Part shown: in pieces, positions 18,556-30,050 of the stretch
How positions within the stretch are numbered: the first letter of the stretch is position 1
How the letters are laid out: each line of letters begins with the position of its first letter
From: Pinguiococcus pyrenoidosus
Lineage: Eukaryota; Sar; Pinguiophyceae; Pinguiochrysidales; Pinguiochrysidaceae
Reading direction: 5' to 3'
Assembly (NCBI GenBank): GCA_019677205.1
Contig: JAAMXY010004291.1
Span: 62,001-126,000, forward strand
DNA length: 64,000 bases
Position numbers and translations under genes: made by a program
Notes under the pieces: model-generated
Seen by the model: the letters and a program-made list of their open reading frames with translations, nothing else
Databases searched by the model: none
Told to the model about the DNA's origin: nothing

Positions 18556-21500
18556 ATGGCGTCAGTGTCACAGGGAGGGCCGACCGCGCCGCCTGAGGCG
18601 AAGGAGTCGGTGTTCAAAGGGGAGATCGTGGAGCGGACGAGCAGCAGATCTTTGGAAGAGCGGCAACGCGCGCTTCAGGAGCGTGTGAAGGCGTCCGGTG
18701 CCACTGGTTTTCCTCGCGCCAGTGCCAAGTCACGGAATCTCGGGAGGCAAGGCGACGACCGCCAGAAGTCGCGCTTTGTGCAGCGTAGAGAAGAGGCTAA
18801 GGAAGAAGATGCGGCGGCGTCGGTGATGGGACTGGTGAAAGACAGCTCCATTCACAAGGAGAACGCCGACAAGATCGCCGCCATGTCCAGCCAGGAGATT
18901 CGAGATGCGGTGAAAGAGATCGAGAACACGCTGCCGCCAGAAATGGTGGCGTTCCTCAGGAAGCGAAACACCGGCAAAAGCAGGAAGAAGCTGGTGCCCA
19001 AGGCTGCGGGAGCTGCAAGTCCTCCTTCGCAAGAAGAACCCGACGAGCGGCCTGTGCGGGCGAAGCAGAGGGTCGAAGGGGGAGACCTCCGAGACAACGA
19101 AGAGCGAAAAGTCCAGCTTCGGCAGCCGCGAGCAGCGGAGACCTTGCCGCTCAAGGAGGTGCCGAGGTCGTCGATGTTCCAGGCCTTGGACGCTGCGGAT
19201 CGGGACCAAAAAACAGATGAAGGCGACGAGATTCGATTTGGCGTGGGTGGCGAAAGGAGCGATCCGCCGGGCTACACTCTCCTCGACCTGACAAACCTGG
19301 CGCGGAGCCTTCAGCGGAGCCAGTCGTCGATGGCCTTGCAGACGCTGGCACGCCTGCTGGCTCGGCGAGCAGATGCCTTCTGGGCCGGCCACCGGCCACA
19401 CCTGACTTCGGAAGATGTTGCGCGCGCGACCCTGCCGCGGGAGCTGCCAATCACGCTCCGTCAAGCGGTCGACGAGGGGCGCCACCTTGCTGGGGTTGGA
19501 TTCGCTCTTGACGCTTTGCAGTCCTACCTGGGCATCTGGCGCCATGACGACGCGGGCAGCTCCCCCTGGTCTGCGAGCTGGGGAGACTGGGCCGAGAGGC
19601 ACCGCGTGATCTGCCTGACGTGGAGAGGAGAGGAAGCAATTCCACCCCTGGGCCATCCGCAAAACCCTCAAGCGAGAATAGCCAGCGGCGACATGCCTCG
19701 CTTGTACGCCACGCCCGGCGTCTCTCAGGCCGCGGCCGAAGCCGCAGATGATACCGTTCTGGATCACGTGCTCCTGGTGGAGACCGATGCCGCTGGAGGG
19801 ATGCTGGCAACGAGATTGCATGAACGATGCGTCGCTGTCATGAGGAAGGCGGCCATGAAACACCATCGACTAGCCTGCCTCCGCATTCTTTCGGTCATCA
19901 TCGAGAGGTCTGCCGTGGCGCAGCAGGCGGTGATTCAAGCCTTTGGCGGCGCACGAAGGGCGATCAGAGAGCTGGTTGACATCGTGGTGATCGGGAGCTC
20001 GGAAGTGATTGGAACCCCAAAACCAGAAGCGGCAACGGTTGTGGACGCGGCGCTTCACGTGCTAACCCAATTGGTGGGCGGTGATCGCTCCTTTGCAGAG
20101 GCCTTCGCTGCGACTGGATTCTCGGAGATGCTGGGCGTCCTTGCTGCCTTCCTTCCCCTTGACCGCAGCACCGTGGAACATAGGGCGGATCAGATGCTCT
20201 CCACAACTCCGTCGGCGGTGATTTGCGTTCGTGCGCTGATCCTGTGGCGATCGCTTCTCCACTATGGCCTTGCCGTGGATGCGCAAGCTTTCGTTTCGCA
20301 GCTGCTGTGCCTTCCCGCGGCAAATGGACTGCCGGCGGCGGCACGGCGTCCGGCTGGCGATACCAGCCAAGCATTCCCGACGTCTGCGGCTGAAAGCCCT
20401 CTGCAGCTTTCCGTGGCTCGTGGCGACCACGATCGCTTGATTCTGACGCAATCCATGCTGTGCATGGCGGCCTTCTTTGAGCAGCGGAAGGCGCAGGATA
20501 GCTCAGATGGCCCGCCCGAGGCAGACACCACATTTGCGCTCTTGGCTGACACCTGGGCAAGCGCGGCCATGGCGATCCTGCAAGCCTACCTTCGGCCCAC
20601 GGCGGTTCAAGCTAGGAACCTCTTCAGACAGCTCTTGTCTGACGAAGGTTTCATGCTAAGCACTGTCACTGAGGCCCGTCAAGAGTGGCAGGAATGCATT
20701 GACCTGGCTTTGTGCTGTGGCGCAGCCTTGCGGCTGCTCAGCAACGCCTTTTCCTCAACGAGAAGCAACGACTCCAGTGGCTTTGAAAGCATCCAGGTTG
20801 AAGTTGTGCAGGTGCTCCTTAGCGCCCATGTCTTTGACGCCCTCGAGTTCGACAGTCCTCCTGGTGAGGCGCTGCTGCAGCGACTCCTTTGGCCCCATGT
20901 TGGTGCGCTGGGCGAGAATCCCTCACTCAGTGCGGGGACCCTTGTTTCCATCTCTCTTTGCCGAAGCTTGACCCACTGCTGGTGGGCCCTTGTGGAAGCT
21001 GCCCTGAGGGCGACCTTGAGCGTCGTGGAGTCTCAGGCTAGAGACGAGTTGCAGACCCTAGAGGAGCCTCTCAGGCAGGTATCCAGGGCGGTTCTGAGCG
21101 TGTCGGCAAGCACTGCCGACTGGTTGGCAACCCTGCTGCATCCGCCGGCCCCAGGAGCGAGCGCTTCCCTGGCCCAAGAGAAGTTGTGCTGGACCGCATT
21201 GCCCTGGTTCGTCATCAGAAAGACTCTGCCCAAGAGCTGTCATTGCGCTGTGCAGCTGCTCAAGGTGCTTGGGGCAACGCGAGCGGAAGACGTGTCGGCG
21301 GCGATGTCCTGCGTGAGTCTCTGTGGCTACGGCTGCGAGTACGAAGCCTCGGAACTCGTTGCTTTCGGGATACGGGGGAGCGTGAAAGGGGAGGCGCTGG
21401 CATCCCGCCTTGAGCGTATTCACAAGGCCGCGGTGAGTCCAAATGCGGACTGCGTCAGGCACAGCCAGCACAGAAGTCTCCCAAGAGCGTCGACGGAGAT

Positions 21501-22710
21501 CGCCACGAAGCTTCCTTCGCTGAGACGACTTCCCGCCCCCGGGGATGCGCTTGTTCCGCTCCCACAGCATTGGTTCCTGCTGCCCCTTGGCAGTGCTGGT
21601 CCGAACAGGACAGTGCAAGCCGAGGTGGGATCCGTGGTCGTAGGCTTTACTCTCTCCGTTGTGCACCAGTGGCAAGACGAAGCCTCGCGTTCGCAGTCGC
21701 CTTCGCCGGGAGCCGAATACCTAGGTTCTCTGCATCGAGGAGTGCTGGCGTACTTTTGCTGCGCAGCGGCCCTCTACGGCGTCGACGTTCTCGCGTCGCC
21801 GATCCCGCCGGAGCAGGGGTCGGCTTTGACGTTTGTTGCATCAGAGCTGATTGCTGTCTTATCGGTCGCGATTCTCCAGATGAAGAGGCATCCGACAAGC
21901 TTCGGCTGGATGCTGGAAGGGGCTACGCGAATCTGTGAGAAGAATGGCCAACGCTTTGCCTTCGGCTTTGGCCTTGAGGTTCTAGGGCGCGATCTGTGCG
22001 AGGTCTTCAGCACTCCTAGCGCAACCAGCCCCGAGGCGTCTTCCAGCGCGGATGCTCGGTCTGCTCAAGGCAATCGCGAGCTGGCAATCGCTGCTCGCGC
22101 AGCGGCGATCTTCACGTTGCTGGACCTTGACGTTTTGGCATCTGTCCGCAAGATCGTGTGGAGCTTCCTGGGCCCGGGAGAGCAGGCTGAGAAAGGCGGG
22201 CAAGAGGGCGCCGTCGTCTCAAAGACGGACGGATCTGGACTTCTGCATCTTCTGCAGCCCGAGACTGCTGACGCTCGAGCCCAGCTTGAGTCGGTGCTCC
22301 AGCAACTGCGGTTGGCACCGTCCGATGCGTTGGAGCCTGACGAGAGCGCCGACATGCTGGATCTGTATACGGAGTGTCTCAAGTCGCCGCATGCGCGCTT
22401 CAGCCACGGGCAACTCGAGCTGTCCCTCCCGTTTTCGATCCCGGTGTCTCACTTGCAGAGGTACATCACGGCAAATGGCGCTGCGGAGCCGAACGGACGC
22501 CTGTCTCACGATCAAGCACGGAGGGTGAAAGACGTGCTGCAACTCCCACAACTTGATGCGGCTGCAGCGATATTCTTCCAGGGCGGGGCCGTGGAGAAGC
22601 AGGCTGCCCTTGTCAGCAACATGCAGAGGCATTTCCAGGGTGACGATGTGAAGCTCGCTCAACTGAGTGGGATAAAAGGTCTCTTCGACCACATCAACGC
22701 CACTCAGTAG
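18556..22710 (+). CDS. RPAP1: RPAP1 / MINIYO homologue (RNA polymerase II-associated protein 1)
   Basis: 1384 aa, one exon. The ATG at 18556 (MASVSQGG) was chosen over an upstream in-frame ATG at 18316. Residues ~101-139 match the RPAP1 N-terminal domain (HKENADKIAAMSSQEI, then LPPEMVAFLRKR). Residues ~224-272 match the RPAP1 C-terminal-type domain (EIRFGVGG, then PPGYTLLDLTNLARS, then ALQTLARLLARR). The remaining ~1000 residues are helical repeats as in other family members. RPAP1 (IYO in plants) helps assemble and import RNA polymerase II and links it to Mediator. Two polymerase subunit genes, RPB12 and RPB5, lie 11-20 kb downstream, probably by chance. Confidence 0.88.
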   Translation: MASVSQGGPTAPPEAKESVFKGEIVERTSSRSLEERQRALQERVKASGATGFPRASAKSRNLGRQGDDRQKSRFVQRREEAKEEDAAASVMGLVKDSSIHKENADKIAAMSSQEIRDAVKEIENTLPPEMVAFLRKRNTGKSRKKLVPKAAGAASPPSQEEPDERPVRAKQRVEGGDLRDNEERKVQLRQPRAAETLPLKEVPRSSMFQALDAADRDQKTDEGDEIRFGVGGERSDPPGYTLLDLTNLARSLQRSQSSMALQTLARLLARRADAFWAGHRPHLTSEDVARATLPRELPITLRQAVDEGRHLAGVGFALDALQSYLGIWRHDDAGSSPWSASWGDWAERHRVICLTWRGEEAIPPLGHPQNPQARIASGDMPRLYATPGVSQAAAEAADDTVLDHVLLVETDAAGGMLATRLHERCVAVMRKAAMKHHRLACLRILSVIIERSAVAQQAVIQAFGGARRAIRELVDIVVIGSSEVIGTPKPEAATVVDAALHVLTQLVGGDRSFAEAFAATGFSEMLGVLAAFLPLDRSTVEHRADQMLSTTPSAVICVRALILWRSLLHYGLAVDAQAFVSQLLCLPAANGLPAAARRPAGDTSQAFPTSAAESPLQLSVARGDHDRLILTQSMLCMAAFFEQRKAQDSSDGPPEADTTFALLADTWASAAMAILQAYLRPTAVQARNLFRQLLSDEGFMLSTVTEARQEWQECIDLALCCGAALRLLSNAFSSTRSNDSSGFESIQVEVVQVLLSAHVFDALEFDSPPGEALLQRLLWPHVGALGENPSLSAGTLVSISLCRSLTHCWWALVEAALRATLSVVESQARDELQTLEEPLRQVSRAVLSVSASTADWLATLLHPPAPGASASLAQEKLCWTALPWFVIRKTLPKSCHCAVQLLKVLGATRAEDVSAAMSCVSLCGYGCEYEASELVAFGIRGSVKGEALASRLERIHKAAVSPNADCVRHSQHRSLPRASTEIATKLPSLRRLPAPGDALVPLPQHWFLLPLGSAGPNRTVQAEVGSVVVGFTLSVVHQWQDEASRSQSPSPGAEYLGSLHRGVLAYFCCAAALYGVDVLASPIPPEQGSALTFVASELIAVLSVAILQMKRHPTSFGWMLEGATRICEKNGQRFAFGFGLEVLGRDLCEVFSTPSATSPEASSSADARSAQGNRELAIAARAAAIFTLLDLDVLASVRKIVWSFLGPGEQAEKGGQEGAVVSKTDGSGLLHLLQPETADARAQLESVLQQLRLAPSDALEPDESADMLDLYTECLKSPHARFSHGQLELSLPFSIPVSHLQRYITANGAAEPNGRLSHDQARRVKDVLQLPQLDAAAAIFFQGGAVEKQAALVSNMQRHFQGDDVKLAQLSGIKGLFDHINATQ

Positions 22711-22979
22711 GAAAGATGCTTCAGAAGCTTCAGAAGCGTTGGCAAAGTGCAAGATGCCCACGAAGGCGGACGCCGTAGACCGAGAGATCTTCCATTCAGA
22801 AGAGGAAATCTTCTATACATAAGAGTTGATCGTCAGACACCACGATATTGATACCATCCACGAGAAAACCAAGCTCACACTGCACAGGGCACACTCACAT
22901 TCGCGTCACACATGGCTTCGCCACAAAACTGGGACAAAATCGGAACACACTCACATCCGTAATGCTTTCTCAAGTCATC

Positions 22980-25154
22980 TTACGGAATGATCCCATTCGT
23001 ATAGTACTGATACCAATCATACTGTTTCATTCTCCTATTGTCGATGCTCTCCGCAAGAAGCGCCATGACGTCCCTCTCCGTTTCGAGACTGCCAAGCCGT
23101 CTTGCCACCTCGCGAACGGCGACGCCGCCCTTGAAGCTCGTCCCCAGGCCCAATTGAAGCAGGGCGACGATGGCGTTGGCGCGCTTGCGGAGGGAGAACA
23201 TCCCCTGCACCAAAAGCCGCTCAAACTCCTTAAACGCGGGTGAGCCGACTCCCCCGAGCAGGTCCACGTACTCGCGGCTCATCTTGAAGGGCGCGGTCTC
23301 CCACATGACCGCGCCCGGGTGATTCCCAAGCATGAAGCCGTAGTCGATGTGGATGATCCGCCCGTACCGATCGATGAGCAGGTTCGCGTTGTGGCGATCC
23401 TTCACGCCCAAAACGTAGCTCAAGATGCTGTAGCCGGCGAGCGACCGAGCAAACTCCATCTGCGCCATGGTGAAAGTCGGGCTGTACGGCGGCCCAAAGG
23501 CTTCGATGTAGATGCTTCGCAGATCCCGGCCTCCCTCAGAGCGCTTCTTCAGCTGATCTATCGACACGGCGTCGGGCACGACCTCCACGATCCCGGCGTT
23601 GGACGACGTGCAGATGATGTGGTACGGGTGTACCCTGATCGGAATGTTGTCAGCTGCGAACGCCTCCTGAGCGAGCACGAGCATTTGATTTGCGAGCTGC
23701 TCTTGACGTAGATCTTCCCCGGCTTTCACAATTATCGATCGCAGGCCCCATCCAGGCAGGCGAGAGAAGGCGGAGGTCTTGCGGACGCGGTTCTCCCTCG
23801 ACTTCTGCGACTCCCCGAAGACTCGCGTGATCGACGGCTCCAGCGCGGCGAAGGCCGCCAACGACGGGTCTTCGTCCATCATGCTCATCCCGCCGCGAGC
23901 GGCCATCGGGGTGCGCTCCATGCCGATGCTGTCCCTCATTCTATCGCTTCCGTTCGACCCCTGCGGCGAGAAGTCCGCAGGCCGCAGCCCCCGATGCTCC
24001 GACAGCAGGCCCTTGGGAAACTCCTTCCCCCTGAGGCGGTCTCGAAGCGTGAGGCCGAGGCCAAGGGAAGGCCGGCAATACAGCTCTGCTCCGGAGGCGG
24101 ACACTTCCCCCGGAATCGTTTCGCAGACCAAGAGCAGCGGAGTGCGCGTCGCTGAGTGGAGGATCTTGCTCTCCCCCGGCAGGATTCTCAGGACCCTCCG
24201 CACACCTGGCTGCGCCTCCCGCTTGAGCGGCACCGGCCCTTCCGGCAGCCCCACGCCCACTCCGGGAAGGTGCAAAGCGAACGAGAGAATCTCTTCTCTT
24301 CGGCGCGCAGCCTCCTCTTGATCGCTCGGGCTCATCGAGGGAGGCGACGTGTCAAAAGTCAGTCCCAAGTCGTCCACAAGGGCGCACTCTAAGAACCACG
24401 CAGCCGACTGGGAAGTGGACAGCGAGCCGGATCCGATGTTCATCGTGGCGCCGCGGCTTTGAATCCTCCTCAATAGCCGTGCATTCACCGTCTCCAGAAG
24501 CGCCTGAAAGTGCACCTTGCGGACCGCAGGCGTCAGCGTCTTCAGGTCAAAACTCATCTTCGTGAGCATGCGAACGAAGGCGTCAAAGTCTGCGATGTAG
24601 CAGCTCCTCTGCGCGCGCAGAGCCTCCGGATCGTCCACGTCGCCCAGGAGCGTGCCTTGGCGGTACGATCGCAGCAGCGCTAGCGCTCGGCGCTGCGCCG
24701 GAGTCGCCAGCAGGGGATTCTGCCGGATGACTTCGCCGCGCCCGATGTGAGCCTCCAGCAGCCAGCAGAACCGCAGGCCGAGCTGGGGATTCCGGTGGCA
24801 GCGGTCGAGCAGGAAGAGCTCCAGGTTGCGCACCCTCTCTGCACTCGCGGGAGAGCCACAGCCAGCCTCCACGATCATGGACACGAACTGCGGCAGGTAC
24901 ACCTCGATGGAGTCGTCGTCCGCCAGCGTGAGAAGCTGGCTGACCAGCTCGTTGCAGGCCTCTACAAGCTGTGGCGGCGGCGGAAGCTCGTAGATGCCCA
25001 CGGTGTTGCTCGCGCCACTGGGGCTGGCTCCATTCTGCCCCCAGCGGGGCAAGATGCTGTTCCTCGGCGTCGTCCGCAGGCGCTCCTGGTGGAGCCGCGG
25101 ATCGAACAGGGCGTGCAACGCCACCCACTGCACGAAGAACTGGAGGACGCCCAT
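22980..25154 (-). CDS. Type III phosphatidylinositol 4-kinase (PI4K-beta class)
   Basis: 724 aa from the ATG at 25154; the frame continues 6 codons upstream but begins with TTG. Residues ~1-210 are helical, with the lipid-kinase-unique pattern (LFLLDRCHRNPQLGLRFCWL). The catalytic domain occupies the last ~260 residues: Lys in SIIVKAGEDLRQEQLANQML near 470-490, catalytic loop GVKDRHNANLLID near 580, and activation-loop start HIDYGFMLGNHPG near 600. The metal-binding DFG is DYG here. The enzyme makes PI4P, mainly at Golgi membranes in this class. No PH domain is present, and the N-terminal region is short for PI4K-alpha, which favours the beta class. Confidence 0.88.
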   Translation of the reverse strand: MGVLQFFVQWVALHALFDPRLHQERLRTTPRNSILPRWGQNGASPSGASNTVGIYELPPPPQLVEACNELVSQLLTLADDDSIEVYLPQFVSMIVEAGCGSPASAERVRNLELFLLDRCHRNPQLGLRFCWLLEAHIGRGEVIRQNPLLATPAQRRALALLRSYRQGTLLGDVDDPEALRAQRSCYIADFDAFVRMLTKMSFDLKTLTPAVRKVHFQALLETVNARLLRRIQSRGATMNIGSGSLSTSQSAAWFLECALVDDLGLTFDTSPPSMSPSDQEEAARRREEILSFALHLPGVGVGLPEGPVPLKREAQPGVRRVLRILPGESKILHSATRTPLLLVCETIPGEVSASGAELYCRPSLGLGLTLRDRLRGKEFPKGLLSEHRGLRPADFSPQGSNGSDRMRDSIGMERTPMAARGGMSMMDEDPSLAAFAALEPSITRVFGESQKSRENRVRKTSAFSRLPGWGLRSIIVKAGEDLRQEQLANQMLVLAQEAFAADNIPIRVHPYHIICTSSNAGIVEVVPDAVSIDQLKKRSEGGRDLRSIYIEAFGPPYSPTFTMAQMEFARSLAGYSILSYVLGVKDRHNANLLIDRYGRIIHIDYGFMLGNHPGAVMWETAPFKMSREYVDLLGGVGSPAFKEFERLLVQGMFSLRKRANAIVALLQLGLGTSFKGGVAVREVARRLGSLETERDVMALLAESIDNRRMKQYDWYQYYTNGIIP

Positions 25155-26217
25155 CGCGTCGCTCAGAAGCAAATTCTCTGCGCGCTCAGCAGCCTACCAA
25201 AACAACAGAACATGACAGGATCAGCACCGGACTTCCCCGAGCTACGGCAGCGGTGGGCCGCAAGATTCGAACACCGGCGGCTTTCAAACGTCCACCGCCG
25301 GCCACATCTCTCGGCCTCTCGTGTGCGCTTCCGAGCCTCCGGACGCCCCCGCGTCTGCCCCACTCGCGTTCACAACCAAAATCCTTACGGGTCGCACCGC
25401 TCTCTGACTGCAGACAGTGGCGTCCGGAGCTTTGGCGGCGCAAATTGAGGTTGTCGCCGTGAAGATGCTCGTCCGCGTCCGCGGCCGTACCTTGCGTGTT
25501 CAAGGTCGCGTTTGGGCGGTGCGTCAAGCTCTGCGGCCATCATGCGCCATATCGAAGCGGATGAGAGAGCATGGTGCTCGCGCGGGGCCTCCGAGTGAAG
25601 AGAGAGGCGCCTGACGGCTGGACAAATCGTAGCCGAATGCGTGTCTCTCGTTCAACTGCGTAGAATAGAGCGAACGCGCTCTCGAATACGACAGCTCACC
25701 GCTCAGAACCGCTTCCGAGCTGGCATAACTACGGGCCCTAGCTGAAGCCCACGTCCCGTCGTAGTTCCACGTCGCGCGTAAGTGGAAACCGGATCGGAAC
25801 GGAGCGCGCAGAAATGATAGCCCGCGGTGGACAGAGGTGGCGACGGATACGGTGCAACGGAAGCAGCCACGGGGAAGTTGAGAATGCATTTTAGTATTTT
25901 ATTTACCTTTCTGGCGAAAATATAGATATGACGTCAATGAAACGACTCGAGTATCCTGTTGGAACATCGCTGGTTTGGCCGCGGATTCTGCGCGCCCTTT
26001 TCCCCAGAGGTGCAGCGGCGATCAACACCTTCGGTGCAGTGGCGGCGCTCTAGCGACGTAGGGCAAGCTGTGGAAACCTCGACAAGCGCTCTGGAGCCTT
26101 CTTCAGCTGTGTGACAGCCATTCAAAGGTGTTGACCCTCGACGAAACGCATCCTTTCTGAAGGCGCCAAGCGACTTACGAGACAGCTGCGCCCCTTTTAG
26201 ATCGCGTCAGTAGCATT
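25155..26217. other. Divergent intergenic region PI4K / nucleotide kinase fusion
   Basis: 1.06 kb that should hold both promoters. AT-rich at 25885-25940. I found only short ORFs without recognisable content. Confidence 0.4.
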
Positions 26218-29200
26218 ATGCCGCTGCACATCATCATCGCCGGTGCGCCTGCGTCGGGCAAGGGCACCCAGGTAGGCCCGCCTGCCCAGCGAGCGAAGCG
26301 TTTCCAGGTGGCCTCGACTTCTCATATCCGCTCTCCGCCCAGTGCGAGCGGATCCGGGATGATTTTGGCGTCGTGCACCTCTCCACGGGGGACATGCTTC
26401 GCGCTGCGGTGGCCGCGGGGACGGAAGTCGGCTTGAAGGCCAAAGAGTTCATGGAGAGCGGCCAGCTCGTGCCGGACGAGGTCATCATCGGCATCATCAA
26501 CGAGCGCCTCCGGCAAGATGACTGCGTCAAGCAGGGCTGGCTCTTGGATGGATTCCCCCGCACCCGAGCGCAGGCAGACGCCCTGAAGGACGCGGGCATC
26601 TCCGCGGACATCTTCATCCTGCTGGACGTGCCGGACAGCGCCCTGGTGGAGCGGGTGGTCGGCCGGCGGACGGACCCGGTCACCGGCAAGATTTACCACA
26701 TGACGTTCTCTCCTCCCGAGACCGACGAGATTGCGGCTCGCTTGACGCAGCGCGCCGATGACACGGAGGAGAAAGTCGTGACGCGCCTGGAGAACTATCA
26801 CAAGAACCTGGCGCCCATCCTCGAGGTCTACCCGGACATCCTCGTTCGCGTCGACGGCAACCGCAACAAGAACGAGATCTACAAGAAGGTGAAGACCCTG
26901 CTCTCCAAGCGCGAGTTCAAGCCCATCAACATCGTCATCGCCGGCGCGCCCGCCAGCGGCAAAGGCACGCAGTGCGAGCGCATCCGCGAGGATTTCGGCG
27001 TCGTGCACTTGTCCACCGGCGACATGCTTCGGGCCGCCGTCGCGGCGGGCTCGGACGTGGGTGTCAAGGCGAAGGAGTACATGGAAAGCGGGCAGCTGGT
27101 GCCCGACGAGGTGATCATCGGAGTGGTGAAAGACCGCCTGGCGCAGCAGGACTGCCTCGAACGAGGCTGGCTGCTGGACGGCTTCCCCCGCACGAGGGCC
27201 CAGGCGGATGCCATGCGGGAGGCTCTCATCGTGCCCGACGCCTTCCTGCTTCTCGACGTCCCCGACTCTGCACTGGTGGAGCGCGTGGTCGGGCGCAGGA
27301 CGGATCCCGTGACGGGGAAGATCTACCACATGACGTTCTCTCCGCCGGAGACCGACGAGATCGCGGCTCGCTTGACGCAGCGCGCGGATGACACGGAGGA
27401 GAAGGTCGTGACCCGTCTGGAGAACTATCACAAGAACCTCAACCCAATTCTGGAGGTCTACAAGGACATCGTGGTAAAGATCGACGGCAATCGCAACAAG
27501 GACAAGATCTACGAGGATGTCGCGACGAAGCTCGAGGAAGGTCGACCGAAGGCGCTGAAGATCATCATCTCCGGCGCTCCCGCTTCTGGCAAGGGGACGC
27601 AGTGCGAGAACATTCGCGCACAGTTCGGGGTGGTGCATCTCTCCACCGGTGACATGCTGCGCGCCGCCGTCGCAGCGGAAAGTGAGGTGGGCCTCCAGGC
27701 GAAGAGCTTCATGGAGAGCGGGCAGCTCGTGCCGGATGAGGTCATCATCGGCATCATCAATGAGCGCCTGAAGCAGTCCGATTGCCAGAAGAGAGGGTGG
27801 CTGCTGGACGGTTTCCCGCGGACGCGTGCTCAGGCCGACGCGCTCGCGGCCGCTGGCATCGTTGCGGACATCTTTATCCTGCTTGACGTACCCGACTCGG
27901 CGCTTGTGGAGCGGGTGGTCGGGCGCCGCACGGATCCGGTCACCGGCAAGATCTATCACATGAAATTCTCTCCGCCAGAGACGGAGGAGATCAAGGCGCG
28001 GCTCACGCAGAGAGCAGACGACACGGAAGAGAAGGTGGTGACTCGCCTCGAGAACTACCACAAGAACCTGGCGCCGATTATCGAAGTCTACGAAGACATC
28101 ATGGTCCGGATTCCCGGAGATCGCAACAAGGCGGAGGTGTACAGCGACGTCACCAAGAGCCTCACGCGCGTGCAGAAGTATGAGATCGTGTTCGTCTTGG
28201 GGGGACCCGGCTGTGGCAAAGGCACGCAGTGTGCGAAGATCAGCAGCACCTTTGGATACTGCCACCTGTCCGCTGGAGACCTGCTCCGCGCTGAGCGGAA
28301 CTCCGGCTCGCCACTGGCGGAAATGATCAACAGCTACATCGCAGAGGGAAAGATTGTTCCCGCAGAGATCACGGTGGGACTGCTGCGCTCGGCCATGCGG
28401 AAGGCCAACGTGCGCAAGTTCCTCGTCGATGGATTCCCTCGCAACGAGGACAACCTCAACTGCTGGTTTTCCATCATGGGCAAGACCTCGTACGTCCTGT
28501 ACACCCTCTTCTTCGATGCGCCAGACTCTGTCATGGAAGAGCGCATCATGGAGCGCTCGAAGACCAGCGGTCGCATCGACGACAACATCGAGACAATCAG
28601 GAAGCGCCTTCGCACTTTCCATGAAGGGACGATGCCGGTAGTCGACAAGCTTCGGCTTATGGGTGTCGTTCGCGAGGTGTCGGCCGTGCCTCCTCCGAGC
28701 GTCGTCTTCGCGGGAGTGGTTCCTCTCTTCAAGGGCGCGATTCTGAGCCAGCCCTTCGGGCGGACGCTTGCGATGATCAAGCCCGATGCCGTCGGAGCTG
28801 GAAAGGCAGAGGCCATCATCGATGTGCTGGAGAGTCAGGGCTTCGTCATCGTGGGTCGCAAGTCCGAGACGCTGTCCCGCCTGCGGGCCGAAGAGTTTTA
28901 CGCGGAGCACAAAGGCAAGGGCTTCTACAGTGAGCTCATTGACTTCATGACGTCCGGCGAGTCCATTGCGCTGCTGCTTGAGAAGGAGGATGCCATCAAG
29001 GGCTATCGCAAGGCCATGGAGGGCATCCGGCTCGACTTCGGAAGCAGCACCACGAAGAACGCGGTGCACGGATCGGACTCGATTGTGTCCTTCCTCCGGG
29101 AGGCGAAGTTCTGGTTCCCAGATGCGCTAGAGAAGGAGCAGACGCTCGCGATGATCAAGGCGCACACGGCGGACTTGCACAGTGAGGAGGTCCTCGCGAT

Positions 29201-29702
29201 AATCGCGGCTCATGGATTCAGAGTGCAGAAGAGCGTCACGCAAACGCTGTCCCCGGCCGTGGCAGGCGCTTTCTATGCGGAGCACCAGGGACGTCCATTC
29301 TACGAGGCCCTCGTTCAGTACATGTCCAGCGCGAAGAGCATGCAGCTCATCTTGGAGCGCGAGGGGGCGATCCGGACGTGGCGCGCCGTGCAGGGGCCCA
29401 CGAGCGCGGATGTCGCGAAGAAGGACGCTCCATGCTCGGTTCGCGCGCTTTTTGGCTCGAACAGCACGGCGAACGCGACCCACGGATCAGATTCCGAGCT
29501 CTCCGCCAACCGCGAGATCGCGTTCTTCTTCCCGGGTGACAAGAGGGTCATATCCCAGTCTGCGTCACAGGTCGAAGCCGATACCCTGAAGTACCTCAGC
29601 GAGTCGGTGGATCCCATCATGTCCACCCTGCTAGAAAGAATCCTCGTCTCCCGGCCCAAGGATGTTGCTGCCTTCGCAGCGGAGGCTTTGAAGCAGTTGT
29701 AG
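26218..29702 (+). CDS. Six-domain nucleotide kinase: AK-AK-AK-UMP/CMP kinase-NDK-NDK
   Basis: Two exons, 26218-26271 and 26343-29702 (71-nt intron cutting the first P-loop after GKGTQ); 1137 aa. Domains 1-3 (from about residues 3, 213 and 423) are adenylate kinases, each with GAPASGKGTQ, STGDMLRAAVA, LLDGFPRTRAQAD, VVGRRTDPVTG and RADDTEEKVVTRL. Domain 4 (~630-820) is UMP/CMP-kinase-like with GGPGCGKGTQC, SAGDLLRAE and LVDGFPRNEDN. Domains 5 and 6 (~826-950 and ~951-1110) are nucleoside diphosphate kinases with catalytic His motifs NAVHGSDS and NATHGSDS. Domain 6 has MIKAHTAD in place of MIKPDAV, so it may be weakened. Such a chain could interconvert AMP, CMP/UMP and NTPs locally, as in flagella or other high-turnover sites; the location is inference. 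No targeting signal is obvious. Confidence 0.93.
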
Positions 29703-30050
29703 TCCTTCGCAGCTGCCGAGCACCTCAAAGCCAAAGCGGGAAGCAGACGACGCTACCTCTGGCGCCTGCTGACGCGGCGCTTCTGCCACGGCGCACGTCG
29801 CGTACCACCATCTGTGTGAATGTCTAGAGCGCGTCTGTCTTCCTGTTAAAACGTCATGTCGCAGTTTCATAGATCATGGTCGAGTCGAGAACGACCAGGT
29901 GTCGCTTGTCTAAATCGTAATCCTCCTTTCTGGTCTTCTTTCGGGGAGAGGGTGTATTTTCATACGTTCTGCCTGTGCAGGCCAAGCAGGCTTGTGTCCT
30001 TTTCAACTAGCTCATCCATCGTCGGGATCGCAGCGACGCGCTTTCCATTT
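29703..30050. other. Convergent intergenic region
   Basis: 3' flanks of the nucleotide kinase fusion (plus) and SEC24 (minus). Nothing recognisable. Confidence 0.4.

Noticed and set aside
26322-29069. 915-codon open frame antisense to the nucleotide kinase fusion
   Set aside because: It mirrors the GC-rich codon pattern of the real gene; its translation is repetitive because the AK domains are repeated and shows no domain of its own.
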